Assembly: GCF_016654005.1 (NCBI RefSeq)
Contig: NZ_JAEPWN010000006.1
Coordinates: forward strand, 186,001 to 250,000
DNA length: 64,000 nt
Origin: Brevundimonas nasdae
Lineage (GTDB): Bacteria; Pseudomonadota; Alphaproteobacteria; Caulobacterales; Caulobacteraceae
Direction: 5' to 3'
The stretch's first letter is position 1. Each line of letters begins with the position of its first letter. The notes under the pieces are model-generated. The model saw only the letters and a list, made by a program, of their open reading frames with translations, ran no database searches and had not been told where the DNA came from. Positions 1 through 8,007 of the stretch are shown piece after piece. Position numbers and translations under genes: made by a program.

Positions 1-478
1 GCGCAAGGCCGCGCGCGTCGCCATCGAAGGCCCGGCCCATGCGCCTGAGGCCATTCAGCCCGCGCCGCCGCGAACGCCGCCGCGTCCGGGCGTCAAACGC
101 ACCCCGACGCCGGTTCTGGTCGATACGCGGGCGCCGACGCGCGGCAAGTCCGCGCCCGAGGATGTGGAGCCCAACCGCAAGCGCCGCCTGACCCGCGAGC
201 GCGACCCCATCGAGGCGCGCATCGACCTGCATGGGTTCGGACGGTTCGAGGCCGAGGATCAGCTTCGCGGCTTCCTGACCTCGTGTCAGGCGCGCGGGAT
301 GCGGGCGGTGCTGGTCATCACCGGCCAGGGGCGGCTGGGCGGCGGCGTGATCCGCGCCTCCTTCGCTGACTGGATGCATTCGCCCGGTTTGCGAGCGGTG
401 GTGTCGGGCTACACCACCGCGCACCAGCGCCACGGCGGCGACGGCGCCTTTTACGTCACCTTGCGGCGCAAGGCCTGA
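1..478 (+). CDS. Smr-domain protein (5' end cut by window)
   Basis: The open frame already runs from base 2 of the window, so the true start lies upstream. The first visible 50 or so residues are Pro/Arg/Ala-rich and probably unstructured. The remainder is an Smr (small MutS-related) domain: the DLHG motif is followed by EAEDQL, then ITGQG with a glycine-rich stretch, and the end is GAFYVTLRRKA. Smr domains are nucleases or nucleic-acid binders. Stand-alone alphaproteobacterial members of this size are usually annotated only as Smr/MutS family proteins. The substrate is unknown. The gene converges with the adenosine kinase gene, with a 36-base gap between the two stop codons. Confidence 0.85.
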   Translation, partial: RKAARVAIEGPAHAPEAIQPAPPRTPPRPGVKRTPTPVLVDTRAPTRGKSAPEDVEPNRKRRLTRERDPIEARIDLHGFGRFEAEDQLRGFLTSCQARGMRAVLVITGQGRLGGGVIRASFADWMHSPGLRAVVSGYTTAHQRHGGDGAFYVTLRRKA

Positions 479-514
479 CGCCTTCCGCGCCCGGGCAGGG
501 AAGGCGCAGCATTC

Positions 515-1531
515 TCAGAGCTTGAGGCCGTTGTCCTTGGCCAGCTGGTCCAGCTTGACCATCGGGCGCGGGCCCCAGTGGGCGATGACTTCGGAGGCGG
601 CCAGCGAGCCCAGCTTGCCGGATTCCTCCAGCGACAGGCCGCGCGCCAGACCCAGCAGGAAGCCTGCCGCGTACTGGTCGCCGGCGCCAGTGGTGTCGAC
701 AACCTTGGCGACCGGATAGGCGGCGACGGCGGTGCGTTCATCGCCACGGATGATGACCGAGCCATGTTCGCCGCGCGTGACGGCGGCGATCTCGACAATG
801 GCGGCCAGTTTGTCTGCGGCGGCGTCGAAGTCTTCCGTCTCGAACAGGGCGCCCAGTTCGGCCTCATTGGCCAGGACGATGTCGGCGGACTGGGTGACGA
901 AATCCAGCAGCTCGGCCCGCCAGCGTGCGACGACGAAGGTGTCGGACAGGGTGATGGCGACCTTGCGGCCCGCCTTGTGCGCGGCGGCGGCGGCGCGTTC
1001 GAAGGCGGCGCGGGCCGGGGCCGGGTCGAACAGATAGCCCTCCAGATAGACAATCTCGCTGGCGGCGATCAGGGCCTCGTCGATGTCATCGGCGAACAGC
1101 TGGTTGGCGGCGCCCAGGAAGGTGGCCATGGTGCGCGCGCCGTCGGGCAGGACGTTGATCAGGCAGCGCCCGGTGCCGAAGCCTTGGGCCGCGCCGCCGG
1201 TCAGGACCGGGGTGTCGAAATGGACGCCCGCCGCGCGGATGTCGTGGGTGAAGACTTCGCCCAGGGTGTCGTCGGCGACCTTGCCGATATAGGCCGCGCG
1301 CCCGCCGAACGAACCGACGCCCGCGACGGTGTTGCCCGCCGACCCGCCGGAAGCCTCAACGCCCGGCGCCATGGCGTCATACAGGGCGGCGCTGCGTTGG
1401 GCGTCGACCAGCTGCATCGAGTTTGGGGCCAGGTCCTGGGCGGCCAGGAAGGCGGCGTCGCAGGGGCTGAGGACGTCCACGATGGCGTTGCCGACGGCGG
1501 CGATATCGTACTGGGCGGTGTTCTGGGTCAT
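515..1531 (-). CDS. Adenosine kinase (PfkB/ribokinase family)
   Basis: 338 residues, the normal size for a PfkB-family sugar or nucleoside kinase. The N-terminal signature GGSAGNT (about residue 62) with downstream GKVADDTLG matches the substrate-binding lobe. DTTGAGDQYAAGF near residue 281 is the anion-hole motif with the catalytic aspartate. Overall it most resembles the adenosine kinase branch common in alphaproteobacteria, which phosphorylates adenosine to AMP with ATP in purine salvage. Substrate is by family resemblance, and another PfkB sugar kinase is possible. It is divergently arranged with the ATP-grasp gene, with a 108-base shared promoter region. Confidence 0.85.
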   Translation of the reverse strand: MTQNTAQYDIAAVGNAIVDVLSPCDAAFLAAQDLAPNSMQLVDAQRSAALYDAMAPGVEASGGSAGNTVAGVGSFGGRAAYIGKVADDTLGEVFTHDIRAAGVHFDTPVLTGGAAQGFGTGRCLINVLPDGARTMATFLGAANQLFADDIDEALIAASEIVYLEGYLFDPAPARAAFERAAAAAHKAGRKVAITLSDTFVVARWRAELLDFVTQSADIVLANEAELGALFETEDFDAAADKLAAIVEIAAVTRGEHGSVIIRGDERTAVAAYPVAKVVDTTGAGDQYAAGFLLGLARGLSLEESGKLGSLAASEVIAHWGPRPMVKLDQLAKDNGLKL

Positions 1532-1639
1532 GAAACGCCCTTAGCTCAGGGGGCGTCCTGCGTCATCCAAAATCCCATAAGGAAGCCCTTATGTGTTTGC
1601 CGGGTTGAACTGGAACGATGCTGCGATAGGAGGATCGGC

Positions 1640-2533
1640 ATGACCCAGATCGCCGTTCTGACCCCCGCCCCCTCCGACCGTTCCTACATCGGCCGCTGGC
1701 CCGAGGTGCTGGAGCGCCTGAAGGCGACCTTGCAGGAAACGGGTGCCGCCGTGACCGCCACGCCCTGGACCGATCATGTCGAGGACGCCTCGGGTCTGGC
1801 CGGATATGACCTGATCCTGCCGGTCATCGTCTGGGGCTACCACCGCGACCACGCCCGCTGGCTGAAGGCCTGTGCGTCATGGACGAAGGCGGGCCTGCCG
1901 GTCGCCAATCCGGCGGAGGTGCTGCGCTGGAACTCGGACAAGTCCTATCTGGCCCGCCTGGCGCAAAAGGGCGTGCCGATCCCGCCGACGCTGTGGACCG
2001 ACGGCGTGACCCAGGAACAGGTGGACGCCGCCTTCGCGGAGACGGGCGCGCCGGTGTTGATCGTCAAGCCGACCGTGTCCGCAGGCGCCTTTCGCACCCT
2101 GCGTCTGTCGCCGGGCGAGGCCCTGACGGAGGCGCCGGAAGGGGCGGCGATGATCCAGCCCTATCTGAAATCCATCGAGACCGAGGGCGAGACTTCGCTG
2201 CTGTTCTTTGGCGGTCGGCTCAGCCACGCGGTGAACAAACGCCCCGTGCCGGGCGATTTCCGCATCCAGATGCAGTTCGGCGGCCTCTACACGGCCGTCA
2301 CCCCCGACGCCGAGGCTCTGGCCCTGGCCGAACAGGTGCTGGCCGCCATCGACGAGCCACTGCTGTACGCCCGCATCGACATGGCCCGCGACGACGCAGG
2401 CCGGTGGGTGCTGATGGAGGCCGAACTGATCGAGCCGGACTTCTATCTGGACTACGATCCGGCGAACGGCGCCGGTTTCGCCCGTGCAGTCGCGCAGCAG
2501 GGCGTAAGAGCTGACGATCTTACAGGAGTTTAA
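1640..2533 (+). CDS. ATP-grasp domain protein (RimK/glutathione synthetase-like)
   Basis: 297 residues. The frame stays open far upstream, but that part is antisense to the adenosine kinase gene. The ATG at 1640 has a strong ribosome site (TAGGAGG, 1627-1633) and begins MTQIAVLTPAPSDRS. The fold is ATP-grasp: an N-terminal Rossmann-like part, a central PVLIVKPTVSAG with the ATP-binding lysine, a VNKRPVPGDFRIQ segment, and EAELIEPDFYLDY with the metal-binding acidic residues. Such enzymes join a carboxylate to an amine or thiol using ATP. Nothing nearby names the substrate, so the product is unknown. The family call is firm and the function is not. Confidence 0.75.
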   Translation: MTQIAVLTPAPSDRSYIGRWPEVLERLKATLQETGAAVTATPWTDHVEDASGLAGYDLILPVIVWGYHRDHARWLKACASWTKAGLPVANPAEVLRWNSDKSYLARLAQKGVPIPPTLWTDGVTQEQVDAAFAETGAPVLIVKPTVSAGAFRTLRLSPGEALTEAPEGAAMIQPYLKSIETEGETSLLFFGGRLSHAVNKRPVPGDFRIQMQFGGLYTAVTPDAEALALAEQVLAAIDEPLLYARIDMARDDAGRWVLMEAELIEPDFYLDYDPANGAGFARAVAQQGVRADDLTGV

Positions 2534-2596
2534 CTGGCCCCGTTCGCTGCTCGCAGTTCACAACACTCGAACAGGTTGATGAATATGGAGTGGGGC

Positions 2597-3820
2597 ATGG
2601 ATCGGCGTCTGTTGCTGCGCGCGGGCCTTGCGGCTGCGGTCGGATCGACGATGGGCGGCGCGGCATGGGCGGTTGAGCCTGATCGAGACGTCACCTTCGC
2701 AGGAGATTTCGACGAGCTTTGGACGACGCTGCGCGATCGCTACTGCTTCTTTTCCGAGAAGCGCACGGATTGGGATCGTGTGCGGACAATGTATCGTCCC
2801 ATGGCGGTGCAGGCGGACTCGCGAGATGCCTTTGCTGCGGTCGTCGGGCAGGTGATGGCGGAACTCTATGACCCGCATACGTCCCCAGCCGAGGCCCCGG
2901 CGGGCGCCCAGCGCGGGGCGATCTCCGATATCGTCGTGGACGAACAGAATGGTCGCGCCCAGATCAAGGCCATCCTTGAAGATACGGCGGCGGCGGAAGC
3001 AGATATGCGCTTTGGCGACGTGATCCTTGCCGTGGATGGCCAGTCGCTTGCGCCCCTGATCCAGACGTGGACGCCGAAATGCCTGACCTCGCCCGACCCG
3101 GCTGCGACGGCCTTCGCCTTGGGGCGCGCTGTGGCGGGTGTTCGGGGGCAGTCCAGGCGTTATCTGATCGCACGCGGGGATGAAACGGCGCGCGAAATTG
3201 TCATTCCCATCCGGCCTGCAACGCCAAAACCCAATGTGGAATGGCGAAGGCTTGAGGACGGGGCGGGCTATATCATCATCCGTAGTTTCGCCGATGACGC
3301 CGTGACAGAGAGTTTCGATCAGGCCCTGGCCGAACTGGGCGATGCGCCGGGTTTGATTCTTGACGTCCGTAATAACGGCGGCGGTGACACGGCTGTGGCG
3401 CGCCCGATCATGGGGCGGTTCATCACCGAGACCAAACCCTACGCCCTGATGCGTCGTCGCGAAGGTCAGGGCTTAAGCGGATACTGGACTGAGACGGTCG
3501 ATCCGCGCGGCCCCTTCACCTACACGCGGCCGGTGGTGGTCCTGGCCGATCACTGGAGCGCCAGCATGGCCGAGGGCTTCCCCATGGGGATGCGCGGCAT
3601 CGGGCGGGCGACCGTCGTGGGAACCCCGATGATGGGGCTGGGCGCGGCGGTCTTTCCCATCGTGCTCGACCGCACCGGCCTCCGGGCCCAGTATTCAGCC
3701 GAGCCGGTCTATGACGTGAACCGCCACCCCCGCTGGCTGATGCAGCCGGATGTGGCCGTGCCGGACGGTCAGGACATTCTGGCGGCGGGGCGGCGCACTC
3801 TGGCAGGGTTGATCGGCTAG
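2597..3820 (+). CDS. Exported S41-like (C-terminal processing) peptidase
   Basis: 407 residues from the ATG at 2597, chosen because GGAG (2587-2590) lies six bases upstream; an earlier ATG at 2576 has no such site. The N-terminus (MDRRLLLRAG then a hydrophobic stretch ending AAWA) looks like a Tat-type signal peptide, so the protein is probably periplasmic. A PDZ-like segment (about 110-150, DMRFGDVILAVDGQSL) precedes the tail-specific protease domain with GLILDVRNNGGGD and the nucleophile region HWSASMAEG. The lysine expected shortly after the serine is not in its usual place (GTPMMGLGA), so activity is uncertain. It converges with the hydrolase gene, with 11 bases between stop codons. Confidence 0.75.
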   Translation: MDRRLLLRAGLAAAVGSTMGGAAWAVEPDRDVTFAGDFDELWTTLRDRYCFFSEKRTDWDRVRTMYRPMAVQADSRDAFAAVVGQVMAELYDPHTSPAEAPAGAQRGAISDIVVDEQNGRAQIKAILEDTAAAEADMRFGDVILAVDGQSLAPLIQTWTPKCLTSPDPAATAFALGRAVAGVRGQSRRYLIARGDETAREIVIPIRPATPKPNVEWRRLEDGAGYIIIRSFADDAVTESFDQALAELGDAPGLILDVRNNGGGDTAVARPIMGRFITETKPYALMRRREGQGLSGYWTETVDPRGPFTYTRPVVVLADHWSASMAEGFPMGMRGIGRATVVGTPMMGLGAAVFPIVLDRTGLRAQYSAEPVYDVNRHPRWLMQPDVAVPDGQDILAAGRRTLAGLIG

Positions 3821-3822
3821 AC

Positions 3823-3845
3823 CGCCGGTCGTCAGGCGACCGGCG
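3823..3845. terminator. Hairpin between convergent genes
   Basis: A perfect 9-bp stem (CGCCGGTCG paired with CGACCGGCG) has a 5-base loop. It sits between the stop of the S41-like peptidase gene and the 3' end of the hydrolase gene, overlapping the latter's stop. No T-run follows on either strand, so it may be a weak bidirectional terminator or only an mRNA end structure. Confidence 0.4.
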
Positions 3846-4887
3846 CGGCCAGTTCCGTCACGTCCTCGGTGCGGGCGGACGGGTCGGCGGTCAGGCTGGG
3901 ATCAACCACGGGCGCGACCATGTCGGCCATGGCGTCGAACTCACGCAGGAAGACGCCGCGCATGTCGTCGGCCTCCATGATGACTTCGTGCTTGGCGCCG
4001 TGGATTTCGACATAGCGGCCGCGTCCCAGTCGGCGCGCGGCCCAGCGGGCGGTCTGTTTCCAGACGACGTCGTCGGCGTCCGCCTGAACGATGGCCACGG
4101 GAATATGCACCGACTTCAGCGCCTTGGGCTTCAGCGCCCGCTCGCCCGCGTCGATGGCGAAGGCCAGCCAGCCGTAGGTCGGGCCGCCGATGCCCAGGTG
4201 CGGGCAGGCGTAGAGCTGCTGGCGCCACATCTCATAGCGCCGCTCGTCCGAGGTCAGGGCGTCTTCGGCGAAGGTGTGGTCGAACGGATCATCCGGGTCG
4301 CCCAGCAGATAATCGCCTGCATTGCCGTTGCGGATGGCCCAGCGCACGGCCAGTTTCACCGACCACATCGACCGCTTGCCGGTCTTGATGCGCAGCATGG
4401 GGCTGGACAGGACGGCGCCCGCGAACCGCTGCTCGCCGCTTTCCAGCGTCAGCAGGTTCAGGCACGCGCCCATCGAATGGCCGACCATGATCCAGGGCTT
4501 GGGGCACTGGTCCTCAAAGGCGTTCAGCAGGCGGTTGTAGTCGTCCAGAAACTCTTCGACCGCACGGGCGTGGCCCTTCAGACGGTCGGGCAGCAGGCGG
4601 GCCGACAGACCCTGTCCGCGCCAGTCATGGGTCAGGACGCACCAGCCGCGCGCCTGAAGATTGCCGATGAACTCGAAATATTTCTCGATCGGTTCGGTCC
4701 GGCCCGGACTGACCACGACGGTGCCGCGCGGCGCTTCGCCCTTGGGCAGGGAAGGCCGCCACAGGGCGGCGCGCAGCCGCATGCCCCCGGCGCCGCGGAA
4801 CCAGTCACCCTTGCCGCCAGGCGGAGAGGAGGCGCCGGGCACGCCCATCAGGGGCGCGTTGGCGGCAAAGGCTTGGGCGCGATTCAC
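3832..4887 (-). CDS. Alpha/beta hydrolase, lysophospholipase-like
   Basis: 351 residues. The nucleophile elbow GHSMG places the catalytic serine at residue 138. An acid candidate lies in IVQADADDVV and the histidine in GAKHEVIME, giving a full triad. The N-terminal HDWRGQG and the overall layout match serine aminopeptidase S33/monoglyceride lipase-type (PldB-like) proteins that act on lysolipids or monoacylglycerols. No signal peptide is evident, so it is probably cytoplasmic. The GTG start at 4887 overlaps the upstream methyltransferase stop (GTGA), so the two are translationally coupled. The substrate is inferred only at family level. Confidence 0.85.
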   Translation of the reverse strand: MNRAQAFAANAPLMGVPGASSPPGGKGDWFRGAGGMRLRAALWRPSLPKGEAPRGTVVVSPGRTEPIEKYFEFIGNLQARGWCVLTHDWRGQGLSARLLPDRLKGHARAVEEFLDDYNRLLNAFEDQCPKPWIMVGHSMGACLNLLTLESGEQRFAGAVLSSPMLRIKTGKRSMWSVKLAVRWAIRNGNAGDYLLGDPDDPFDHTFAEDALTSDERRYEMWRQQLYACPHLGIGGPTYGWLAFAIDAGERALKPKALKSVHIPVAIVQADADDVVWKQTARWAARRLGRGRYVEIHGAKHEVIMEADDMRGVFLREFDAMADMVAPVVDPSLTADPSARTEDVTELAAPVA

Positions 4888-5807
4888 TCGGGCTTCCTGA
4901 ACTTCAGTGTCATGCGGTCGCTTTCGCCGATCGTCTCATATTTCGACCGGTCGAACTCGGGGTTTGCGGGTTGACCCCGAGGCGCGGTCAGGCGCGTCGG
5001 CGGCAGCGTATCGACCCCAAACGGGTGATCCTTGGTGTCGGTTTCATTGGCGTTGATTTCAGAGCCCTCGACGAAGACGAACCCGGCTTCCTCCGCCAGT
5101 TGGCGCACGAAGGCTTCCTGAACATAGCCGTTGGCGGCGACGGGGTCCTGATCGCCTTCCGGGGCCAGGCGGTGCTGTTCGATGCCCAGAACGCCGCCGG
5201 GACGAAGGGCCGCAAAGGCGTCCGAGAAGGCCTTCTCCGCCACCCCCGCCGCCATCCAGCCGTGGATGGTGCGCAGGAACAGGCACAGGTCTGCAGTCCC
5301 TGCGGGCGCGACGGGGCCGGAGGCGGCGCCGAAGGTGGTGAACTGGGGCGTGCCGTACAGTTTCTTGTCGGCGGAGAAGCGCGACTGGAAGGCGGCGTTC
5401 AGCGCAGCCTGGGCCGGATCGGCCGTGGGGCCTTCAGGGAACAGGGCCGCGACATAGGTCCCGCCGCCCTTGGCCAGATAGGGGGCGATGATGTCGGTGT
5501 ACCAGCCGCTGCCGGGCCAGAACTCGACCACCGTCATGCGGGGCTGCAGGCCGAAGAAACGCAGCGTCTCCATCGGATGCCGGTACTGGTCGCGCGCCTT
5601 GTCGCTGGCCTGACGCCAGGGACCGGCGACCGCCCACTCCAGCGAGCCTTCGGACGGGCCGGACGGCGCCGCCGGGGCGGCCGATGTCTCGGTCTTGGCT
5701 TCCTTGCGGCGATTACAGCCCGATGCGCCGATCAAACCCAGGGCGGCGGCCCCGGTCAGCAGAAAACGGCGTGACGGGCCGGCGACGGCCCCAGGAAAAT
5801 CATGCAT
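4884..5807 (-). CDS. Exported class I methyltransferase-like lipoprotein (COG4798-type)
   Basis: 307 residues. The N-terminus has a twin-arginine-like motif (SRRFLLTG), a hydrophobic core and a lipobox ending ASGC, which predicts a Tat-exported lipoprotein. The mature part resembles predicted methyltransferases: RDQYRHPMETLRFFGLQP, then the SAM-site-like VVEFWPGSGWYT, a later ALRPGGVLGIEQH, and the C-terminal ESDRMTLKFRKPE. The last motif is almost identical in the next upstream gene, so the two are paralogs in tandem on the same strand, 108 bases apart. SAM is not known to be available in the periplasm, so the real activity is open. It is coupled to the downstream hydrolase gene. Confidence 0.75.
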   Translation of the reverse strand: MHDFPGAVAGPSRRFLLTGAAALGLIGASGCNRRKEAKTETSAAPAAPSGPSEGSLEWAVAGPWRQASDKARDQYRHPMETLRFFGLQPRMTVVEFWPGSGWYTDIIAPYLAKGGGTYVAALFPEGPTADPAQAALNAAFQSRFSADKKLYGTPQFTTFGAASGPVAPAGTADLCLFLRTIHGWMAAGVAEKAFSDAFAALRPGGVLGIEQHRLAPEGDQDPVAANGYVQEAFVRQLAEEAGFVFVEGSEINANETDTKDHPFGVDTLPPTRLTAPRGQPANPEFDRSKYETIGESDRMTLKFRKPE

Positions 5808-5915
5808 CAGACACCCGCGCAGAGCGTCGGCCCCCCAGGCCCGACTGACACTTCGGTCGGAACGGCTTAGTCACGTTCGCCGCCAGCGTCAAAACCTGCA
5901 TGGAGTCGCACCCGC

Positions 5916-6728
5916 TCATTCCGGTTTGCGGAACCGCAACGTCATGCGGTCGCTCTCGCCTATGGCGTCATAGGCGGCGCGTTCCTCGGCCGTCAGTGTG
6001 CGTCCGTTGGGATCGTTTCTGACAGCGGACTGACGCACCGGCGGCAGGGTCCAGACCCCGAACGGATGGTCGTGGTCATCCTTGGGATTGGCGTTCAGTT
6101 CGCTGCGGGCCTCCAGCACGAACCCGGCGTTGCGGGCCTCGTGGATGACATAGCTTTCGGGGACATAGCCGGTGGCGGCGACGTCGGCGACGTTCAGGCC
6201 CTCGGCGCTGCGGTGCTGTTCGATGGCCAGGACGCCGCCCGGCTTCAGGGCCTTGAAGAAGGCCTGCAGATAGGGCTGGGTCCGGTCGCTGCGCGCCCAG
6301 TTGTGGAAGGCGCGGGCCACCAGGATGAAGTCCGCCGATCCGTCGGCGACGCCCATGCTTTCCAAGGGCTTGTCCACGCCGACATAACGTCCGCCGGTCG
6401 CCGCCGCATAGGGTTCAAGGATGTGCCGCCACCAGCTGGCGCCGCCCGGTTCGATCTCAACCACCGTCATGCGCGGCGTCAGGCCCCAGAAGGTCAGGGA
6501 CTCATAGGGATGGCGATAGATATCGCGGGCGCGGTCGGCGGCGGGGCGCGCGTCCGAGGCGATGGCGGCCTGCAGGGCGGCATCCTCCTCGAAGGTCGGG
6601 ATGGCCGAGGACAGGGCCGAGCGCGGGGGCGTCCACGGGGCGTCGGTCTGCTGGGTCGGCGTCTGGGCCAGGGCGGGGGCAGACGCCGCAGCCAGCGCCA
6701 GGATCGACAGAGATAGGGCGGCGCGCAT
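5916..6728 (-). CDS. Exported class I methyltransferase-like protein (paralog)
   Basis: 270 residues from the ATG at 6728, chosen because GGAGA sits eight bases upstream; two TTG codons just before it are poorer starts. A Sec signal peptide ends at about ALAQ (residues 20-23), with no lipobox. The mature part parallels its neighbour: RDIYRHPYESLTFWGLTP, the nucleotide-site-like VVEIEPGGASWW, ALKPGGVLAIEQH, and the C-terminus ESDRMTLRFRKPE. This is the COG4798-type predicted methyltransferase family. The pair probably arose by duplication, with one copy membrane-anchored and this one soluble in the periplasm. The substrate is unknown. Confidence 0.75.
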   Translation of the reverse strand: MRAALSLSILALAAASAPALAQTPTQQTDAPWTPPRSALSSAIPTFEEDAALQAAIASDARPAADRARDIYRHPYESLTFWGLTPRMTVVEIEPGGASWWRHILEPYAAATGGRYVGVDKPLESMGVADGSADFILVARAFHNWARSDRTQPYLQAFFKALKPGGVLAIEQHRSAEGLNVADVAATGYVPESYVIHEARNAGFVLEARSELNANPKDDHDHPFGVWTLPPVRQSAVRNDPNGRTLTAEERAAYDAIGESDRMTLRFRKPE

Positions 6729-6843
6729 CAACAACGTCTCCGTAAGGCGGTGGGCTTTCTTAGGCGGGCTTGGCGTCAGCGCAAATGAAGATACCGCGAC
6801 GCTGGGCGCTTTGACGCAGTCTCACATCCCTTTGCGGCAGACC

Positions 6844-6871
6844 CTTGACGCCTCGGCGGGCCTTCCCATCT
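6844..6871 (+). promoter_or_regulatory. Candidate sigma-32 (RpoH) promoter of hsp20
   Basis: CTTGAC at 6844-6849 and CCCATCT at 6865-6871 are separated by 15 bases. This matches the alphaproteobacterial heat-shock consensus (CTTG... and CCCAT-type -10). It lies about 130 bases before the hsp20 start, giving a leader long enough for the thermometer described next. Confidence 0.6.
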
Positions 6872-6879
6872 GAAGTCCT

Positions 6880-7003
6880 GAGAGCGCCGATCCCGGGCTC
6901 TCCAGACTGGCGGCGCCGATTTCGGGCTGTCGGGCTGAAACCCAGCCGTCCGGGCAAACCGCCGGGCGGACCAACCTTGCTGATCCTCAGGAGGATGCTG
7001 ATG
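6880..7003 (+). promoter_or_regulatory. Candidate ROSE-type RNA thermometer in hsp20 leader
   Basis: The leader folds into successive hairpins on paper, for example GAGAGC (6880-6885) with GCTCTC (6897-6902). Its last element holds the ROSE hallmark UUGCU (6977-6981), followed by ATCCTC, which can pair with the ribosome-binding site AGGAGG (6989-6994) just before the ATG. ROSE elements of alpha- and gammaproteobacteria use this layout to block small heat-shock gene translation until the temperature rises. This is a visual call with no covariance search. Confidence 0.55.
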
Positions 7004-7474
7004 CGTACCTATGATTTCACCCCGCTGTACCGCACCGCCGTCGGTTTCGACCGTCTGGCCAACCAGCTCAAGAATGCGGCCACCCAGTCCGACAGCGGCT
7101 ATCCCCCCTATAATATCGAGACCACGGGCGAGAACGCCTATCGCATCGAGATCGCCGTCGCGGGCTTCACCGCAGACGAGCTGAACATTGAGGTGAAGGA
7201 AAACCTGCTGACCGTGACCGGCCGCAAGACGGCCAACGACGATGCGGCGACGCAGAAGACCTATCTGCACCGCGGTCTGGCCGAGCGTGATTTCGAGCGC
7301 CGCTTCCAGTTGGCCGACTATGTGATCGTGCAGGACGCCGATCTGGTGAACGGCTTGCTGTCCATCTCGCTGAAGCGCGAACTGCCTGAGGCGCTCAAGC
7401 CCCGCCGCGTTGAGATCGGCGCCGGGTCTTCGGTGATCGAAGGCAAGATCGAGAAGAAGGCCAAGGCCGCCTAA
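7001..7474 (+). CDS. Small heat-shock protein Hsp20 (IbpA-like)
   Basis: 157 residues beginning MRTYDFTPLYRTAVGFDRL, the typical alphaproteobacterial IbpA/HspA start. The ATG at 7001 was chosen over ATG 6995 because AGGAGG is six bases before it. The alpha-crystallin domain covers about residues 38-135 (NIETTGENAYRIEIAVAG ... RGLAERDFERRFQLADYV ... LLSISLKREL), and the C-terminal tail is Lys/Ala-rich. It is an ATP-independent cytoplasmic holdase that keeps denatured proteins refoldable. The upstream heat-shock-type promoter and candidate RNA thermometer suggest two layers of temperature control. A strong hairpin terminator follows directly. Confidence 0.92.
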   Translation: MRTYDFTPLYRTAVGFDRLANQLKNAATQSDSGYPPYNIETTGENAYRIEIAVAGFTADELNIEVKENLLTVTGRKTANDDAATQKTYLHRGLAERDFERRFQLADYVIVQDADLVNGLLSISLKRELPEALKPRRVEIGAGSSVIEGKIEKKAKAA

Positions 7475-7497
7475 ACGGCTTTTAGGCCAGACGTCTG

Positions 7498-7527
7498 AAA
7501 GGGCGGCGTTCGCGCCGCCCTTTTTTT
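7498..7527. terminator. Bidirectional intrinsic terminator (UUCG loop)
   Basis: An 8-bp stem (GGGCGGCG with CGCCGCCC) has a TTCG tetraloop and is followed by seven T residues, with AAA before it. It ends hsp20 on the plus strand and overlaps the rppH stop codon on the minus strand. Confidence 0.9.
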
Positions 7528-8002
7528 ATGCCGCGAACCGGCTGAAGGCGGCGACCACCTGCTCATAGGCCGGGCGTTTGAACGGCACGATCAGGTCGCA
7601 GGCCTCGGACAGAGGGCCCCAGCGCCAGGCGTCGAACTCGATGTCCTTGTCCAGCGTCAGGTCGATCTCGCTGTCCTCGCCGGTGAAGCGGAAGGCGAAC
7701 CACTGCTGCTTCTGACCCTTGAAGCCGCGCCAGGCCTTGGCGTTGTTCATCGCCTCGGGCGGAAAATCGTACAGCACCCAGTCGTCTGTGCGGGCCAGGA
7801 ACTCCACCGAGGTGACGCCGGTTTCTTCGCGCAGTTCGCGCAGGGCTGCAGCCTGCAGATCCTCGCCCTCATCCACCCCGCCTTGGGGGAACTGCTGGTT
7901 ATGCGGGCCGGGCGTGGCGTGGCGCTGGCCGTACCAGACCAGGCCGTCGCGATTGAACAGCACGACCCCGACATTGGGGCGATAGAGGCTTAGGTCCGTC
8001 AT
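7526..8002 (-). CDS. rppH: RNA pyrophosphohydrolase (Nudix hydrolase)
   Basis: 158 residues. The Nudix box is complete: GGVDEGEDLQAAALRELREE ends in the metal-binding REETG helix. The start YRPNVGVVLFNRDGLVWYG and WRGFKGQKQQWFAFRF are typical of RppH/IalA, as is the C-terminal FKRPAYEQVV. The enzyme removes pyrophosphate from 5'-triphosphate mRNA ends (and hydrolyses dinucleoside polyphosphates), which starts RNase E-dependent decay in the cytoplasm. It begins five bases after the stop of the deacetylase-like gene, an arrangement seen in related Caulobacterales, so the two are very likely one operon. Confidence 0.93.
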   Translation of the reverse strand: MTDLSLYRPNVGVVLFNRDGLVWYGQRHATPGPHNQQFPQGGVDEGEDLQAAALRELREETGVTSVEFLARTDDWVLYDFPPEAMNNAKAWRGFKGQKQQWFAFRFTGEDSEIDLTLDKDIEFDAWRWGPLSEACDLIVPFKRPAYEQVVAAFSRFAA

Positions 8003-8007
8003 AAGCG

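Noticed and set aside
578..2533. Very long plus-strand open frame spanning the adenosine kinase region
   Set aside because: Its first 350 residues are antisense to the adenosine kinase gene. Only the part from 1640 has a ribosome site and ATP-grasp motifs.
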